Positions 27,258 to 40,204 are shown, counted from the first letter of the stretch. The stretch is 64,000 nt of DNA from Vespula vulgaris (GCF_905475345.1 NC_066593.1:3942274-4006273); one strand, 5' to 3'. Made by a program: numbers and translations. The notes: generated by a model not told the origin, from the letters alone.

Positions 27258-29060
27258 TTCTCTGTTTTTGTACGTATGCGTGGACGTCTATGTACCATAT
27301 ATATTGTACTTATATACGTTTTACTACACCCGTAACGTCGTACTTCCTAACGTCGGTGTGAAAAAGAAAGGTGCACGTAAGAACGGGCCCGTTCCTGGTT
27401 GCGTTAATTAATGAAATTTGGAATTCTCGACGATATCGCCCGTAAGTCGCAAGCTTCCGCCTTTGCCGGTGCCTAATTACGGACTGATTTCATTCGAAGA
27501 TACCTCACAGCCCTTGGCCTCGATCGAGGGACCACGAATATAACCAATGGCAATTCTACATAGAATTATTTCGATGTTAAGTATAACGGGATAAGTATAG
27601 GACGATGAAGATCCTACGAATGTAATATATTTTATATTATTCCTTAGGAGCAGAGAGAAAGAGAGAGAAACGTAATAAAATCAATTTTATATCTGAAAAT
27701 AAATTCAAAGATTTCCAAGAATTGTCGAAGATGTTGGACGTAATTTCAGACAAAATCTCGAACAAAATCTCGGATAATACTTAAACCCAACCCGTCCCGG
27801 GCCGAACCAAGTCTTTCCTTTTCTGTTTTGTTCGATTTTGTCTTGTACTGTCCTATTATGTACTTTCTCGTTCCTGTTTTTGAAATTGTCGTAGAACCGG
27901 TATTAGCGTGCTACTACATGCACTCCATTATTAAGAATACATTTATATATTTTGCATAGACTTGGCGACGGTTCTTTTTTTCGTCTAGAAAAAGATGAAG
28001 TCCGATCGAACTAAGTAAGTACTTACCCGCTCGCAAGCTATATCGAGTAACTCTAATACCGGAGACACGTCAAATTGGTAACTCAACAACGGCTTATGCA
28101 AAATACATGTGCAGGAGGTAGTGTTTTGAAAACGGTTTAATGTCAGCTACGAGAATATGTAATAAATAATACAGGCTATCAATTAAAAATGTAAACGCGA
28201 CTTTCACATGAGCACTCCAAGGTCATTTCCAATGTCAAATAATTATCATTGTGATGTGCTCACCCTTGACATCGTAGAACGTTCGTTTAAAAAATTTCTT
28301 TTGCGTGTTTAAACAAATAATCCGTATGTGTGTGTGTGTATAAACCGGAATAAAAATATATATATGTACATATATATATTTTTGAAAGTAATAGAAGATG
28401 AAATGAACAGACATTGAAGTGTCGGACGATGCATATCAACTCTGTAAAACTCGAGTCAGGAGTTCCATTCCAGTGCCTTCGAATCGAGAAGTGGCTTAAT
28501 AAAATTATGCTATATTTTGTATCCCGTCGTAAATAATAATTACCGGGGTGAGTTGTAAAAATCTTACTCCTTTATTATTAATTGTCTTGGTAGCGATAGA
28601 GGAGAACTTTTGTACGATAAGATTAATAGTTATCTTGGAAGAAGAATTATTCGATGAGTATGACGATGATAATAATGATTGCTTTAGAACATCATTGAAA
28701 TATCTTATTATTATATAAGTAAAAGATTTTTACGATAACACCTAACATCCAGCTTTTTTCCTATATTTCCTATTTTCTACGGTATCGATGATATTATCGT
28801 TATAAATATTGAAGTGACAAATAATAAGAGAAAATAATATATTAACGATTATACCTAGATCGATTATATCGATGTATAATAAACGTTTCGTATTAATTAA
28901 TTAAAATATAATGTTAGGATATCTGAAAAAAAAGAAAAAATAAAAGAATCTAGAACGTCAGTAGATATTTATACCTATACTCATATCTACATATTTGTAA
29001 GGTCGAACGAAAAAGAGAAATCACGAAGAGAGAATCTCGAAGGAAATGATCGGTGACGTA
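26721..29060 (+). other. ss intron 1, part i
   Basis: No gene seen. (CTAT)n 26758-26865; (TC)n then (TA)n 27200-27254; one GTAAGTACTTAC palindrome at 28015-28026; a complex, repeat-free island at 28050-28270 containing CCAAGGTCA, a nuclear-receptor-type half-site; AT-rich sequence to 29060. Confidence 0.65.
28015..28026. other. GTAAGTACTTAC palindrome, occurrence 2
   Basis: Exact copy in ss intron 1, flanked by ACTAA and CCGCTCGC, just upstream of the complex island at 28050-28270. Confidence 0.95.
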
Positions 29061-29222
29061 CATTACATCGTTTTATTAATAATACGAGGACGAAGGTGGC
29101 ATCGTTGAAAAAAAAGAAAAGAAAAAGAGATAGAGATTATCCTCGTGCTCTTAGCCGGTTGATTTGAATTCGGAGGCCTTCGAGGTACATACATATATAC
29201 ATATATACATACATACATCTTT

Positions 29223-29320
29223 ACCAACCAACCAACCAACCAACCAACCAACCAACCAACCAACCAACCAACCAACGAATCAACCAACCAACCAACCAAC
29301 GAACCAACCAGCCAACCAAC
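29223..29320 (+). repeat. (CCAA)n tetranucleotide array
   Basis: About 98 bp of CCAA units with a few CGAA and CCAG variants. It translates as Asn-Gln-Pro-Thr on + and Gly-Trp-Leu-Val on -, which explains the overlapping ORFs. Confidence 0.93.
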
Positions 29321-29528
29321 GTTGTACGAGTGAACACGCAACCTTCTTTAAAACGTCGGCCCAGAGAGCCTGAAAGAAAGTAAAAACTTCTGCTACGATA
29401 CGAATAAAATTACTAATTTAATTTCGGTGCACCGCGATTAAATAAAAACTTCGCGTACGCATCCTCCCCGAGGCTTCAATTCGAAAGATTTTTATTTCCC
29501 TTAATCGTACGAAAAATATCTACGTTAT

Positions 29529-29596
<68 letters not shown>

Positions 29597-30433
29597 AATG
29601 GAAAGACGAAGGACGAGACAAACGATCGCGCTAATCTATTTCCACCTTCTGTATTTTGTCAAGCTCGTTTGCGAAGGCCCCGAAACTTAGCCGAGGCAGC
29701 ACGGTTCCTTGAAAAATTATGGCGATTCATTCTAGTTAGATGCGCGACGAAGACACTACCACGTATCAACTTATATGTGTATATATATATATACACACAC
29801 ACATACACACAGATATATATATATATGGGGTGAAGCTGTTAGGAGAATAAAGCAGAGAAAGAGAGAGAGAAAGAGAGAGAGAAAGAAAGAGAGAAACTTA
29901 CGAGCTACGGATTCCCGCAGGCTCGTTCGGATCCATGGAATATCAATGATCCATGACTCCCCCTATCGTAGAGAGACTTTAATGATTTTATATAGAAAGA
30001 ATGAAAGTTATATTGTCGTATTTGTTTTCACGTTACATTGTACGTATCTCTACGTATACACACACACACACACATATATATATACATGTACAGATACGTA
30101 AACGTAAATACGTAGATAGATAGATATAGATCAATGATCGTTATCGATCTCAAATTTCATCTTTTTATCCAGCTAACCGTTTTCCGAGATTAATATTATT
30201 TTTTTCCTTTTCTTTTCTTTTTTTTTCTCGAGATAATAGGTTAAATGAAAGAAGACACCCGAGATTATTAGCGGGGATCGTGCTACCGTGTAAACGAAAA
30301 GTCACGCGAACGTCCCAAGAGTAACGTATCTCTCATTGCTTCTTCTTCAAAGTAGCGTAGTATAGTATATATTTTTATATGTATGCGTGTTTCTATACAT
30401 ATACGTATATACAAAAAGCTTTATGTGTATAAG

Positions 30434-30447
30434 CGCGTGTACACGCG
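30434..30447. promoter_or_regulatory. palindromic GCGTG pair (candidate Spineless/Tango element) 1
   Basis: CGCGTGTACACGCG, a perfect 14-bp palindrome that places two GCGTG cores head to head around GTAC. GCGTG is the known core of AhR:ARNT and Spineless:Tango sites. Function here is inference. Confidence 0.3.
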
Positions 30448-30807
30448 TATGTATGTACGTATATATGCGTGGGTGTATGGACGAATATGTCTGTGTGTCT
30501 CTCGTTGTCAGGAACGACCCTCTTTCGACGTATGTTACTTTACGTTCTATACGATCACTGTGCAATATGTTCGCATAGAACTGGATTGAAAGAACTCGTA
30601 CTCATCACGATGTTGGTGGCCATCATGTTGCTCTTGATTTTATCAAATTTAATTAGCGGATGAGCAGTAAGCAATGGCCGTAACCCTCGAGTACGACAGA
30701 GAGTTAGAACGTTGTTCAGAAACCGAAGAACCAAATGGACGAATACTCGAGACAATGTGGTTAAAAAAGATATATGTTACATATTGCACATAATATACAT
30801 GTATAGC

Positions 30808-30847
<40 letters not shown>

Positions 30848-31253
30848 CAGATGCATTCGAAATGTTTCCAAAAATAGGGACGTTAGTGTCTCTCCTCTTT
30901 TTTCGTACTATGTCATATTGGAATGGGTAGAAAAAAAGGAGAAATCAAAAAAAAAAAGAAAAGAAATAAAAAAGAGAGAGAGAGAGAGAAAGAAACGTTT
31001 CAGGGACGGGAACAAGCAAAATACATTAATCCTTTGGTTACTCGAAAGACTGCGAATCGAGTGTTGACCCGAGACTTCGAGTGTTGACACATTGCTTCCG
31101 TCTAGTCGTATCCGTGAAAAAGAAAGAGAGACAGACAGACAGAAAAAGAGAGAGAGAGAGAGAGAGTAACAACGCAAGCTATTTTAGACACATACGTTCT
31201 TACCCTCGCGAGACTCCCCAAAAAATGTTATATACATACACTAAGTACATAAA

Positions 31254-31284
<31 letters not shown>

Positions 31285-33007
31285 CTACGTAAGTACATAC
31301 GTACATGTGTAGGTCCTTCAGTTCGATTAAAAAGGGAAAAGGACAAAAAGAGAAAAAGGAAAAAGAAAAGAAGAGAAAAATAACAAAAAATTATTGGCAA
31401 GGATAAAGATTAATCTTAAAAATTTAACATCGTTGCTTTTAACGACCGGATTGGTGGCTCTGCGCAGCCTTCTCTCTTTTACCCTTCTCCTCCTCTCCCC
31501 AACCCCTCACCCTACTTCGCCCGGTTTTAACTTGTCAAGACCAAAAATTTAATTCGGTTATGAAACTCATTAGGTAATGCAGAAAACCTACACGAGCCGG
31601 CTCACCGGTGATAAATGACGATGTCGTGTCGGTGGGCAGTATATGCTCTGCTTGCTCGCTCGACAGCTGGCTCTTTGATATAAGATATAGCGTGTATAGC
31701 TGCTTAGCTCTTTAGATAGCCCTACCGCGGTATGCATTAATACGATTGTCCTACCTACGGCTGTACGCGCTAATTATTACGTGATTTGCCCTTGCGAAGG
31801 GCACCGAGAACTTCTTCACGAGGATACCGACTTCTACTATTCGAAATTTTTACGAAATGGTTTCTGAAAGAAAGTTAACAGAAAAAGAAAAAGAAAAAAA
31901 ACAAGAGGAACACGCATCTATGATCTTCGTTAATTTTTCTCCTTTTTTCTTCTTCTTTTTTTTTCTACATGGGTTTAAAGAATCGTAGATATTGTATATA
32001 AATACATAGATACATACATACATACATAATGTATGTCTTATACAATTTATGGAACTTTTCGAACGTATAACTAACTACTTATACGTATACATATTTATAA
32101 GAAATATATGTAGATACTTATATGATATACCTTTGAAAAAAAAAAAAAAAAAAAAGAAAGAAAATAAAAAGATAAAAAGAAAAAAGAAAAAAAAAACCTA
32201 TACCTACACGTACATAGAGAATACTTGTATACATAAAAATAAGAAATATTACTTACCTATACATATTTATATCATACGTATGCCTGCTATATTATACGTA
32301 TTCGACGATTAATCTCAAATTCGTGGCTGCTCGTAAGAAGAAGAAAAGGAAGGAGAAGAAGAAGAAAGAGAAGAAAAAGAAGAAGAAGAAAGAAAAGAGG
32401 GGGGGATAAAATAAAATTAAAAAAAAAGGGAGAGAGAGAGAAAGAGAAAAGAATAAATAAATATGTAAAAAAGAAAGAAGAGACTCTTGGGTGCATCAAT
32501 ACCTATCTGATGAGATATTTCAAACGTTTATCGAACGATGATGAAGTTCGGTCTAATATAGCGAGACAGTTGAATGACATTGGGCGTCGATCGTACGTAA
32601 AGATCGACCAACGCGGTACAGAGGTGTACGACGAAAACAAAAATAAATTTCCACATACGTATATGGTTTATTAGAGTTCCTGTCTAAGGATAACAGAGAG
32701 TCTAGCGACAGAGGGTCCGTTTCGTTGCGTAATGAGAGATTTTATCGTGGTTACAGGGATAGGGCGGGGCTACCGCACTCATGCATTATCACCCCACTGC
32801 CCACTTCTGTCTGACGGATTACTTTATACGGTCACCGTGCATATACATACGCGTTGTGGAATCGAGCACTAAAGAGCGCTTGCAAAACTACTCTCTTCCT
32901 CGATGCGAGCCGAGGGTTCGCCTCGATAAAAAGTCCCGGTGTCTGACTGCCGCGATATCTGATCGGAGAATGGAATTTGCTGTGAAAAAAGGGAAAAATA
33001 ATGAAAA

Positions 33008-33048
<41 letters not shown>

Positions 33049-33060
33049 TCTTCGGTTGAT

Positions 33061-36000
33061 TTTTTGGAACGAATAAATAAGCCGATATGTTGCATCGTTT
33101 TCCTTAAAACGATGTTTAAAATAAAAACAGAATGAAAGAAAGAAGATATCCAACGAACGGACTGACGAAGTAGTAACGTCATTTTTTTCAATGAAAATCT
33201 CGCAATGACAAGAGCAAGTAATTGCTATCAAGTGTACGTACACAGAATATCTGAGTATACTAATGTGAGAATATGAAAAATATACGAAAGTTTCTTGGCG
33301 ATTGTTGCCAAACCTTTGACATAGAAAACGTTCGTCCCGAGCACGTGATTTTTGGTTGACCTCGAGGTCGTCGAATAAAACGCAACGAGTTCCATCGGCT
33401 TACGTGCAATCATCGCGCGTTATTTTCTTCGGTCTTAACATAGGAACGTTTCCACGATTGAAGTGCAAGCGAACGAGCGAGTGAGCAAGCGAGTAAACGA
33501 GTAAGCGAGTAAGCGAGCTAGCAAGCAAGCAAGCAAGCAAGCAGGTATGCAGAAATGTCTGGTAATTGGTATGCTGTTTATAAATTACAATATAACAATC
33601 GTCGATAGTTTGACGTGTGAGCGTAACGCTCACCAGCGTGCGCTTACGTAGGATTTCAGTTTTACCTACGTTTTCGCGTCCGTGTACGATCGTTCATTAC
33701 TCGGGGGGCTAATAATCTCTCTCTTCGCCGCTATTATCATGCGGGCACTGCCAGACCGCGAATTAACTCGACGTCGAACAATCGCGTTTCCTCCAATTTG
33801 CCGTCCGCCGTATGCCAAGCGAAGGTTATACAGGGGGGACGCATTCGCATTGTACCAACTAGTACGAGAGTCCTTCCATTGGGCTCGAAGCAAAACGTCG
33901 TCGTAGCTACCTTTTTTCTTTTTGTTTCTCTTTCTCTCTCTCTCTCTCTCTCTGTCTCTCTTTATTCTTCTTCTTCTTCTTCTTCTTCTTGTTTTTCTTC
34001 CTCTTCTTTTTCTTCTTTTTTCCCGTCGAATGCTCCGTCGATTTATCGCATGACGAATGTAACATTAAGTAGGTAAGGTTTATTTGAAATAAATAGAAAG
34101 ATTGGGAGTATCATCGGCGCGATTATTCAAAAAGTCCAAAAGACAAAGCTAACGAAAAGTACCCTTCGTCCGTTTTATCGTAAGAGCAATTCGTTTCTCA
34201 GACACAATCGGTTGCCTTTAACAAAAGCGGTAGTAGGTAAGGGACAAGTGTATTAGCGAGCTAATCTGCATGCTTCGTGCTTGATCTTTAATATTCGTCC
34301 TGTAAGGTTTACGTTCATGTAAGTATATGTGACTATGTATATCGTAAGGTATGTAGACTAGCTTCGGTTAGCTCAAGAGGTAAGCCAAACTAGCTCTTTT
34401 AGCTTTTGTTAGTCAGTCAGTACGAACGAACGAACGAACCAACGAACGAACGAACGAACGAAAGAACGAACGAACGAACGAACGAACGAAAGAACTGACT
34501 CAGCAAGAACCTTAAGCTAAACCAACGTCCAAAGTCTCCAAGCACGGAGCGATTTGCATGTAGCGACGAGATTCCGAACGACGACGGACGCCGTGTCATT
34601 CGATGTTGTGAGCCTCGAGTACTCGAGTATTAAAACGCCCCCTTGACGATAAGCCCCTTGACAAGTAGGCCGGTACACCCCAAAAATATCTTTGGTTAAC
34701 TCGAGTCGCGTGAACCTGAGCTTTTACGAATTTCCATGGAACCAATATGAAAATTTCCTCGAGATAGTTTCGATATATACTTTGCTCGAGCTTATTACAA
34801 ATTTTCTTGAGATTGCATTTTTGATATCATGGATAAATTTCGTAGGAAGCTTTTTCCAAGAGAGTTACGTGAACTTTTGAAGAGGAAAAAAAACAAATTC
34901 ACCTTTAACGTTCTTATTGTATTTATATTTACGACACGTGTCACGTAATCGAAAGATAAAGAAATAAAAAAGCAATCGGCGATGAAAGAAACTTATAACC
35001 ATCGTTAATATTCCATCGTATACGTAAGTACATATTTAAAAGGTAGATTTTTAGGGACGTTAGTCAAATATTATCACAGTTTCGTAACAATAACGCGTGT
35101 CGGTCACGCGTTTAACCGTAACCATTATAATATAAAAGCAAACTGAAGAAAACGTCAAAACGTCGAAAGAATCGTCGGAGTTGTACGATCGAAACGTTAA
35201 TCAGGAAGAAATTAACTCGAGCGCGATGGCCGATGTCGCGTTATAGTATTTATCTGCGAGGGTGCCTCCTTAATAGATATCGCACGGAGGGAGAAACGTT
35301 TCCATTAATCATCCATCGATTATGTGGTCAAAAGATAATCGCTTACTTAACCATTCACTTAGGACAGGGACTCGTCACGACGGGTCGACTCTAACACAAT
35401 CGATATACCGTCGGCTGCGTAAAGAAACACAAGTCATCATTCGATGTAAAGAAAAAAAAAAAAAAAAGAGAGAAAGAAAGAAAGAAAGAAAGAAAGAAAG
35501 GATCGTTCAAGGATGATGCTACTCCAAATGAAAATGATGATCGGCGTTTCTACTCGAAAATCAAATCGGGAAATACTTGGAGAATCGGAACGATCTCTCT
35601 AAAATAAAAAGAAGAACACAAAAAAACAAATTTATATTATTATAGTTACCTATATGCATTTAAAAATAATTTAAAAAAATAAAGATAGAAAAAAAGATAA
35701 TTGCAGGTGCATACGCATGTAATTAAATTTATTTAGTTACTTCGATCGAGGTATTATAGTAAAGAAAAAAAATATTAAGAACGAATAAGACTCGCGGGTT
35801 TTAAGTTCACAACAACAACAACAACGACAACAACATCAACAGCAACAGACGGTACGACTCAACGGAAATGAAGAACGTCGGCGTAATGTCTACGAATGAT
35901 ATCGTCGGTTACCTTCGTACTACGTTTTACCTTTCCAAGTACACCAAGGATCTATTTTTTGAAGCGTAAAATAAATTGCTTTGAAGTATCGCGCACATGT

Positions 36001-36600
36001 AAGTCGCATATCGTTTTCGTGGAAGAACGAAGCACGCAAATGGGAGAAGAATGGATGTTCATTGCACGAAAATGCATCGGCCAGAACAACGATGAAAAAA
36101 ATATAAAACAAAAAAAACAACAACAACAACGACGACGACGACAAATCTTAAAACATAAAACTCGAGTTTGATCGATTATTAAAGAATCTTCGATTTACTA
36201 TGATTATTTACTATCACTTTTTTATACTTTCTAACTTCCAAAGATTTTTTCTTTTTCACGTTTCACGTATGCGAAAAAATAGAAATCTGTCCTTAGAGAT
36301 TCGAAAATAGTTCGTTTCGAAGAAGAAAAGAAAACAAAACAAAACAAAGGATTCTTCGTCAGGAAACATTAGCTACGGTCGTTAGTATTAAGGGTAGATT
36401 AAAAATCGAATACTCCGGAAAATGTTCGACGTCGGAAGTGAAAACCGTAAGAGATACCACAAGGAACCCTCGAGTTGCAACGAACCATCGAATCCTGTAA
36501 CTTGTACGTCCTTCTTCTGTCTAACAGGAAGCTACCGGTTATCCCAACGACAATTCCGATCCTAGTTTAGGCCTCCCTAATGGCTCTTGACCATTCCTTG
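33061..36600 (+). other. ss intron 1, part k
   Basis: No gene seen. AAGC/GAGC/GTAA tetramers 33464-33544; a GC-richer open stretch 33690-33905; (TC)n then (CTT)n 33931-33990; (AACG)n 34422-34495; the 14-bp palindrome CTCGAGTACTCGAG at 34614-34627; (GAAA)n 35469-35500; CAA-rich 35811-35845. Confidence 0.65.
34422..34495 (+). repeat. (AACG)n tetranucleotide array
   Basis: About 74 bp of GAAC units with occasional CCAA and AAAG variants. A similar but more degenerate ACGA/GGAC array is at 43852-43975. Confidence 0.92.
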
Positions 36601-39031
36601 TGTAGAAGGGTCGCGTGCCCTCGCGCTTCCCAAGATATTGCACGAAATCATTTACGAATGGTTGCAACCAACCGATGAACGAATCAATAAACTTAAATTG
36701 TACGTGTCACATATGCTTGCATTTTTTGTTTATATAATCTGTCTCTCTTACATTTTAATAACACTAACGAAATATCTCTTCTTTTTTCTCTTCTTTCATT
36801 CTCTCAAATTAATTTTCCATCATAAAAGTAATTAATGTAAATTATATCAACTACTAAAGTTAAAAGTAAAAATATTATTCGTACAAAGTATACATTCATG
36901 AATATCTTTTGTAAAACTAAAAAAAAAAAAGACTAAGCATACTTCTTACAACACTTTTGATAACCACTACGACGATTATCTTTTTACAAATCAAATATCA
37001 ATATCGTCGTCGTTTATATAGGTATTTACGTGGATATATTAACATTCAATATTAATTAAATATCCTTTTTTTAATCCATTGAAAATAAATAAGTATATCA
37101 ACATTTTTTTTTCTTCTCAATATCATAAAACATGATAAATGGAAAATATAAATAGGGTGTCTCTGCTATCAGAAATTTGTTTTTTTGTCTTTATTTTATT
37201 CTCTTTCTCTCTCTTTCTCTCTCCATATAAGATTCCATTCATGATCATACCCGTTGTCACGTTTCTCCGTTCTCTTATCCGGCTCGGAAAGGTTCTTCTT
37301 CGGGAGGGGTCCAAAGGATCGCGTGGCACACGCGTGCTGCTTTTCGTAGGAGCGTTGCGTGTCGTTCTTTACAGTACAACAACAACGGCCATTGGCGACC
37401 AAGTCGCATATCCTTCTTGTAAGTACTTACGCATCGATGACGTTTAATACCAAATGCTTCTTCAAAGCATATTTACTTTCAAAGTTCATTTTTTACGCGG
37501 CCTCGTTCAAACGTGATACACTGATCTTTGTTATATATAGAAAGGAAATATTTTGCTATGATTTAAATTTTTGTTTAAGGAAAGAATTTTTGTTTTTTTT
37601 TTTTTCGACGGAGAATTTTTATCCGTCGATGGGTCGAATATGATCGAAAATTATTTATCTTGAATCTTCGAGATTCGATTTGCGATCGAATGTTTGTTTT
37701 CTCTGAATAAAAAAAAGAATAAGAAAAAGAATTTTCAGAATTTTCATGAAATTCCATTAGCGAGTATTGCATTTAAGTTGATGTATTTATAAATTCTGTA
37801 CGATTAACTTTGCTAATCATTTTAACGATTATTTACGATACGAAATATCTTTATGAAAGATTTTTTTTTACAGTTTTTTTTTATTAGCACGGTGTATAAT
37901 CAGTTATGTCTCAATCTTTTTTACGATTACTTAAAAAAAAATGATTAGAGTTATATCCATATAAACGTCATAAACACAAATATATAATCCAACACGTATT
38001 ACGATACTAAGAATACAATGAAACTTTATCAGAAAGATATAGTAAAATTCGATCGACAAAAATTCTAAGAAATACTTTCAAATATTTTTTTACTCAATCC
38101 CGTACCAAAGAATTTCTTTTTTTTTTTATTTTTTTTTAATTAAAAATTCACACAAAATTACATCATCATATTTAGAAATAGAACGTAATACTTTAATGAC
38201 ACCTTACTTAAAGTTTCCGAATAGATAGTTATTTGTTAAGATCGGAGTATCAAAAATTAGAGTTCCATTCTCTGACTTCGAAGGTAATTAAACAGGTCGT
38301 TAGAAACTTAGAAAATTTCGAAAGGGATTCAATTCAGATTAACCGAACGTTCTGGGATAGTCGATGTCGATACTAGCCAGAGGAACGCGAGCGTGCATAC
38401 ATACATGACAGGAAGTGAGCGACACTTCCTCTTAAGCCCTATAATACTCCGTCGATCTGTTACAGTTCCATACACCTGCCTACCTCCTGCTTTAATATGC
38501 GCGCCATAATTAGAACATACGAGAGCACCGTAGCACTAAATAATAAACCGGCCGTATTAAAGTCGCGTCCGTGTCGCCGATAAACGTGACGGTCGACGAG
38601 CAAACGCGGCAGTTAAGGAGGGAAAAGGGAATGTTTTCTTAAAATGTTGTAAATTAACTCGTTACGAATCATTCGATATTATATACAGTCGAAATTAACA
38701 ACGAAACCTTTCGAATATTCTTAGTTTTAACAAAATGAGATTAATAAAAAATTGATAACCATTACTTGAACAATGTTAACGATATAAAAACGTTAACCGG
38801 ACCGGCTTGAATAAAGAGTTTTAGAGAGGGTCCCAGAGTTCCTTATAGGGTGGCCATCGTAAATCGTATCTTAAGTTCTCGAGTTAAGATAAGAAACGTT
38901 TTTACCGGCTTTATACGGTCAAGCAAAGAAATCATAAAACTGATTGTGATTGCACCGACGTATACACGGCTACTCTAATCGCTCACGTAATTTTTTGCGG
39001 CAAGAAGTAATACTTATGTGGTACAAATAAT

Positions 39032-39070
<39 letters not shown>

Positions 39071-39329
39071 TAAAGAAAGAAAAAAAGAATAAGGAATTTT
39101 ATTAAGATTCGTCCTATTATTAAAAAAAGACAAATCAAAACGACTTGATCGAGATATAATTAAATGCTTCTTCTTTTTTTCTCCTTCTTTTTTCTCGTAG
39201 AATTTTTTATTTATTTCTTTAATCCGTCTTGTACGTATTAACGAACAATCGCGTATGTGTATCCGTGATTTCGAATGTTTACGTTCGAACGCACGCGACC
39301 TCTCTAATCTCTTCGTATCTTCTTTACAG
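36601..39329 (+). other. ss intron 1, part l (3' end)
   Basis: No gene seen. One GTAAGTACTTAC palindrome at 37419-37430; a non-repetitive, GC-richer island at 38480-38625; (GA)n at 39029-39070. The intron ends in CTTTACAG at 39322-39329 before the next exon. Confidence 0.7.
37419..37430. other. GTAAGTACTTAC palindrome, occurrence 3
   Basis: Exact copy in ss intron 1, flanked by TCCTTCTT and GCATCGATGA. Confidence 0.95.
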
Positions 39330-39448
39330 TGGTGATGCACAAGGACAAAGAAGAAAATTCGCATCACGATTCGCACTACCGTGCACGTGAGTTGGCTGCC
39401 CTAGCTGCATACGACCATCATCACCTTGACGGCGAAATGTTCCTACAG
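39330..39448 (+). CDS. ss: ss exon: bHLH-PAS linker and start of PAS-A
   Basis: Acceptor TTCTTTACAG ends at 39329; donor CTACAG|GTGAGT begins at 39449. The first two bases (TG) complete the valine split from base 656, giving ...SYFQ-VVMHKDKEEN, the continuation expected after the AhR/Spineless bHLH. The rest is a His/Asp-rich linker followed by DGEMFLQ, which leads into PAS-A. The exon ends at a codon boundary. The histidine-rich linker is characteristic of insect Spineless rather than vertebrate AhR (from memory). Confidence 0.93.
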
Positions 39449-39672
39449 GTGAGTGTAGCACGCTTTGTTAAGGCCCTTATCACGCTCGATACTTTAACAT
39501 TTATGATCTCATTTCGGACGAGGTGAAATAATTTCAAGAGAGAAAAGAAAAAGAGAAAGAAAGAGAGAGAGAGAGAGTAAAGAATAAACAGAAAAGGAAA
39601 AGAGAAGAAAAAAGAAAGGAAAAAGATGAGAAAAAAGAAAAAAAAGCGCATACTAATTAGAATAGGGTGAAC

Positions 39673-39684
39673 GCGTGTACACGC
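39673..39684. promoter_or_regulatory. palindromic GCGTG pair (candidate Spineless/Tango element) 2
   Basis: GCGTGTACACGC, the same 12-bp core as at 30435-30446, about 225 bp downstream of the PAS-A linker exon and within a longer imperfect inverted repeat (39668-39713). Confidence 0.3.
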
Positions 39685-40192
39685 ACAGACATACGCGCGC
39701 GTGTCTGTGTACTTACGACGCGTAAAATGCACCTGTCCTTAGCTCGTATCGATCAGTCGACTTCTCGATGCTCGGAACCGACCGATTCGATCGAACCGAT
39801 TAGAAGAAACGATCTTTTCCTAATGTATTTATCAAAATTTAATTATACAAAAAAAGAGAAGAGTCATCATAACGAAATTTTTATCATTCCGAATTGTTTT
39901 TCTTTTTTTACACATAGATAAATATTTCCTATTTGATATAAAAATTTGTAAAAGAAGTTATTAAAAATCGTATAGATAGCTGAGATATCATATTTCTGAT
40001 TTAAATCGACCAACTCTGTGTTCGCTATTGTCAAAGTCGAAGTTTAATAAACATCGCGATGTTATCTATCTTCTTGCTTTAATTACTTACGACCGATCGA
40101 TCGTGCTTTATCAAGGATCGAACGAATGAATGAAAATAAATGGTTGTGGTTAAAAGATACTACGTCGAAAGATGAATGGTCGGCCGGAGTAA

Positions 40193-40204
40193 GTAAGTAC
40201 TTAC
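40193..40204. other. GTAAGTACTTAC palindrome, occurrence 4
   Basis: Exact copy in ss intron 2, preceded by another half unit (AGTAAGTAAG...) and followed by GCGTG, the AhR/Spineless core sequence. Confidence 0.95.

Larger units (their letters stand above)
29061..33060 (+). other. ss intron 1, part j
   Basis: No gene seen. (CCAA)n 29223-29320; (AC)n then (AT)n 29528-29593; (TA)n and (AC)n near 29775-29826 and 30057-30086; the palindrome CGCGTGTACACGCG at 30434-30447; (TA)n 30808-30842; (CATA)n 31255-31286; GAA-rich tract 32335-32400; (GA)n 33010-33045. Confidence 0.7.

Noticed and set aside
29223..29320. Regular CCAA spacing resembling a direct-repeat array such as CRISPR
   Set aside because: Plain tetranucleotide satellite with no spacers, in an animal gene.
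36587..36835. 82-residue ORF ending in hydrophobic residues
   Set aside because: Begins at TTG; the hydrophobic part is T-rich intron sequence.
3877..37360. Single TTGCGTG matches to the AhR response element (about 3876, 28302, 37354)
   Set aside because: A 7-mer with six fixed bases is expected dozens of times in 64 kb on both strands; only the palindromic pairs were kept.
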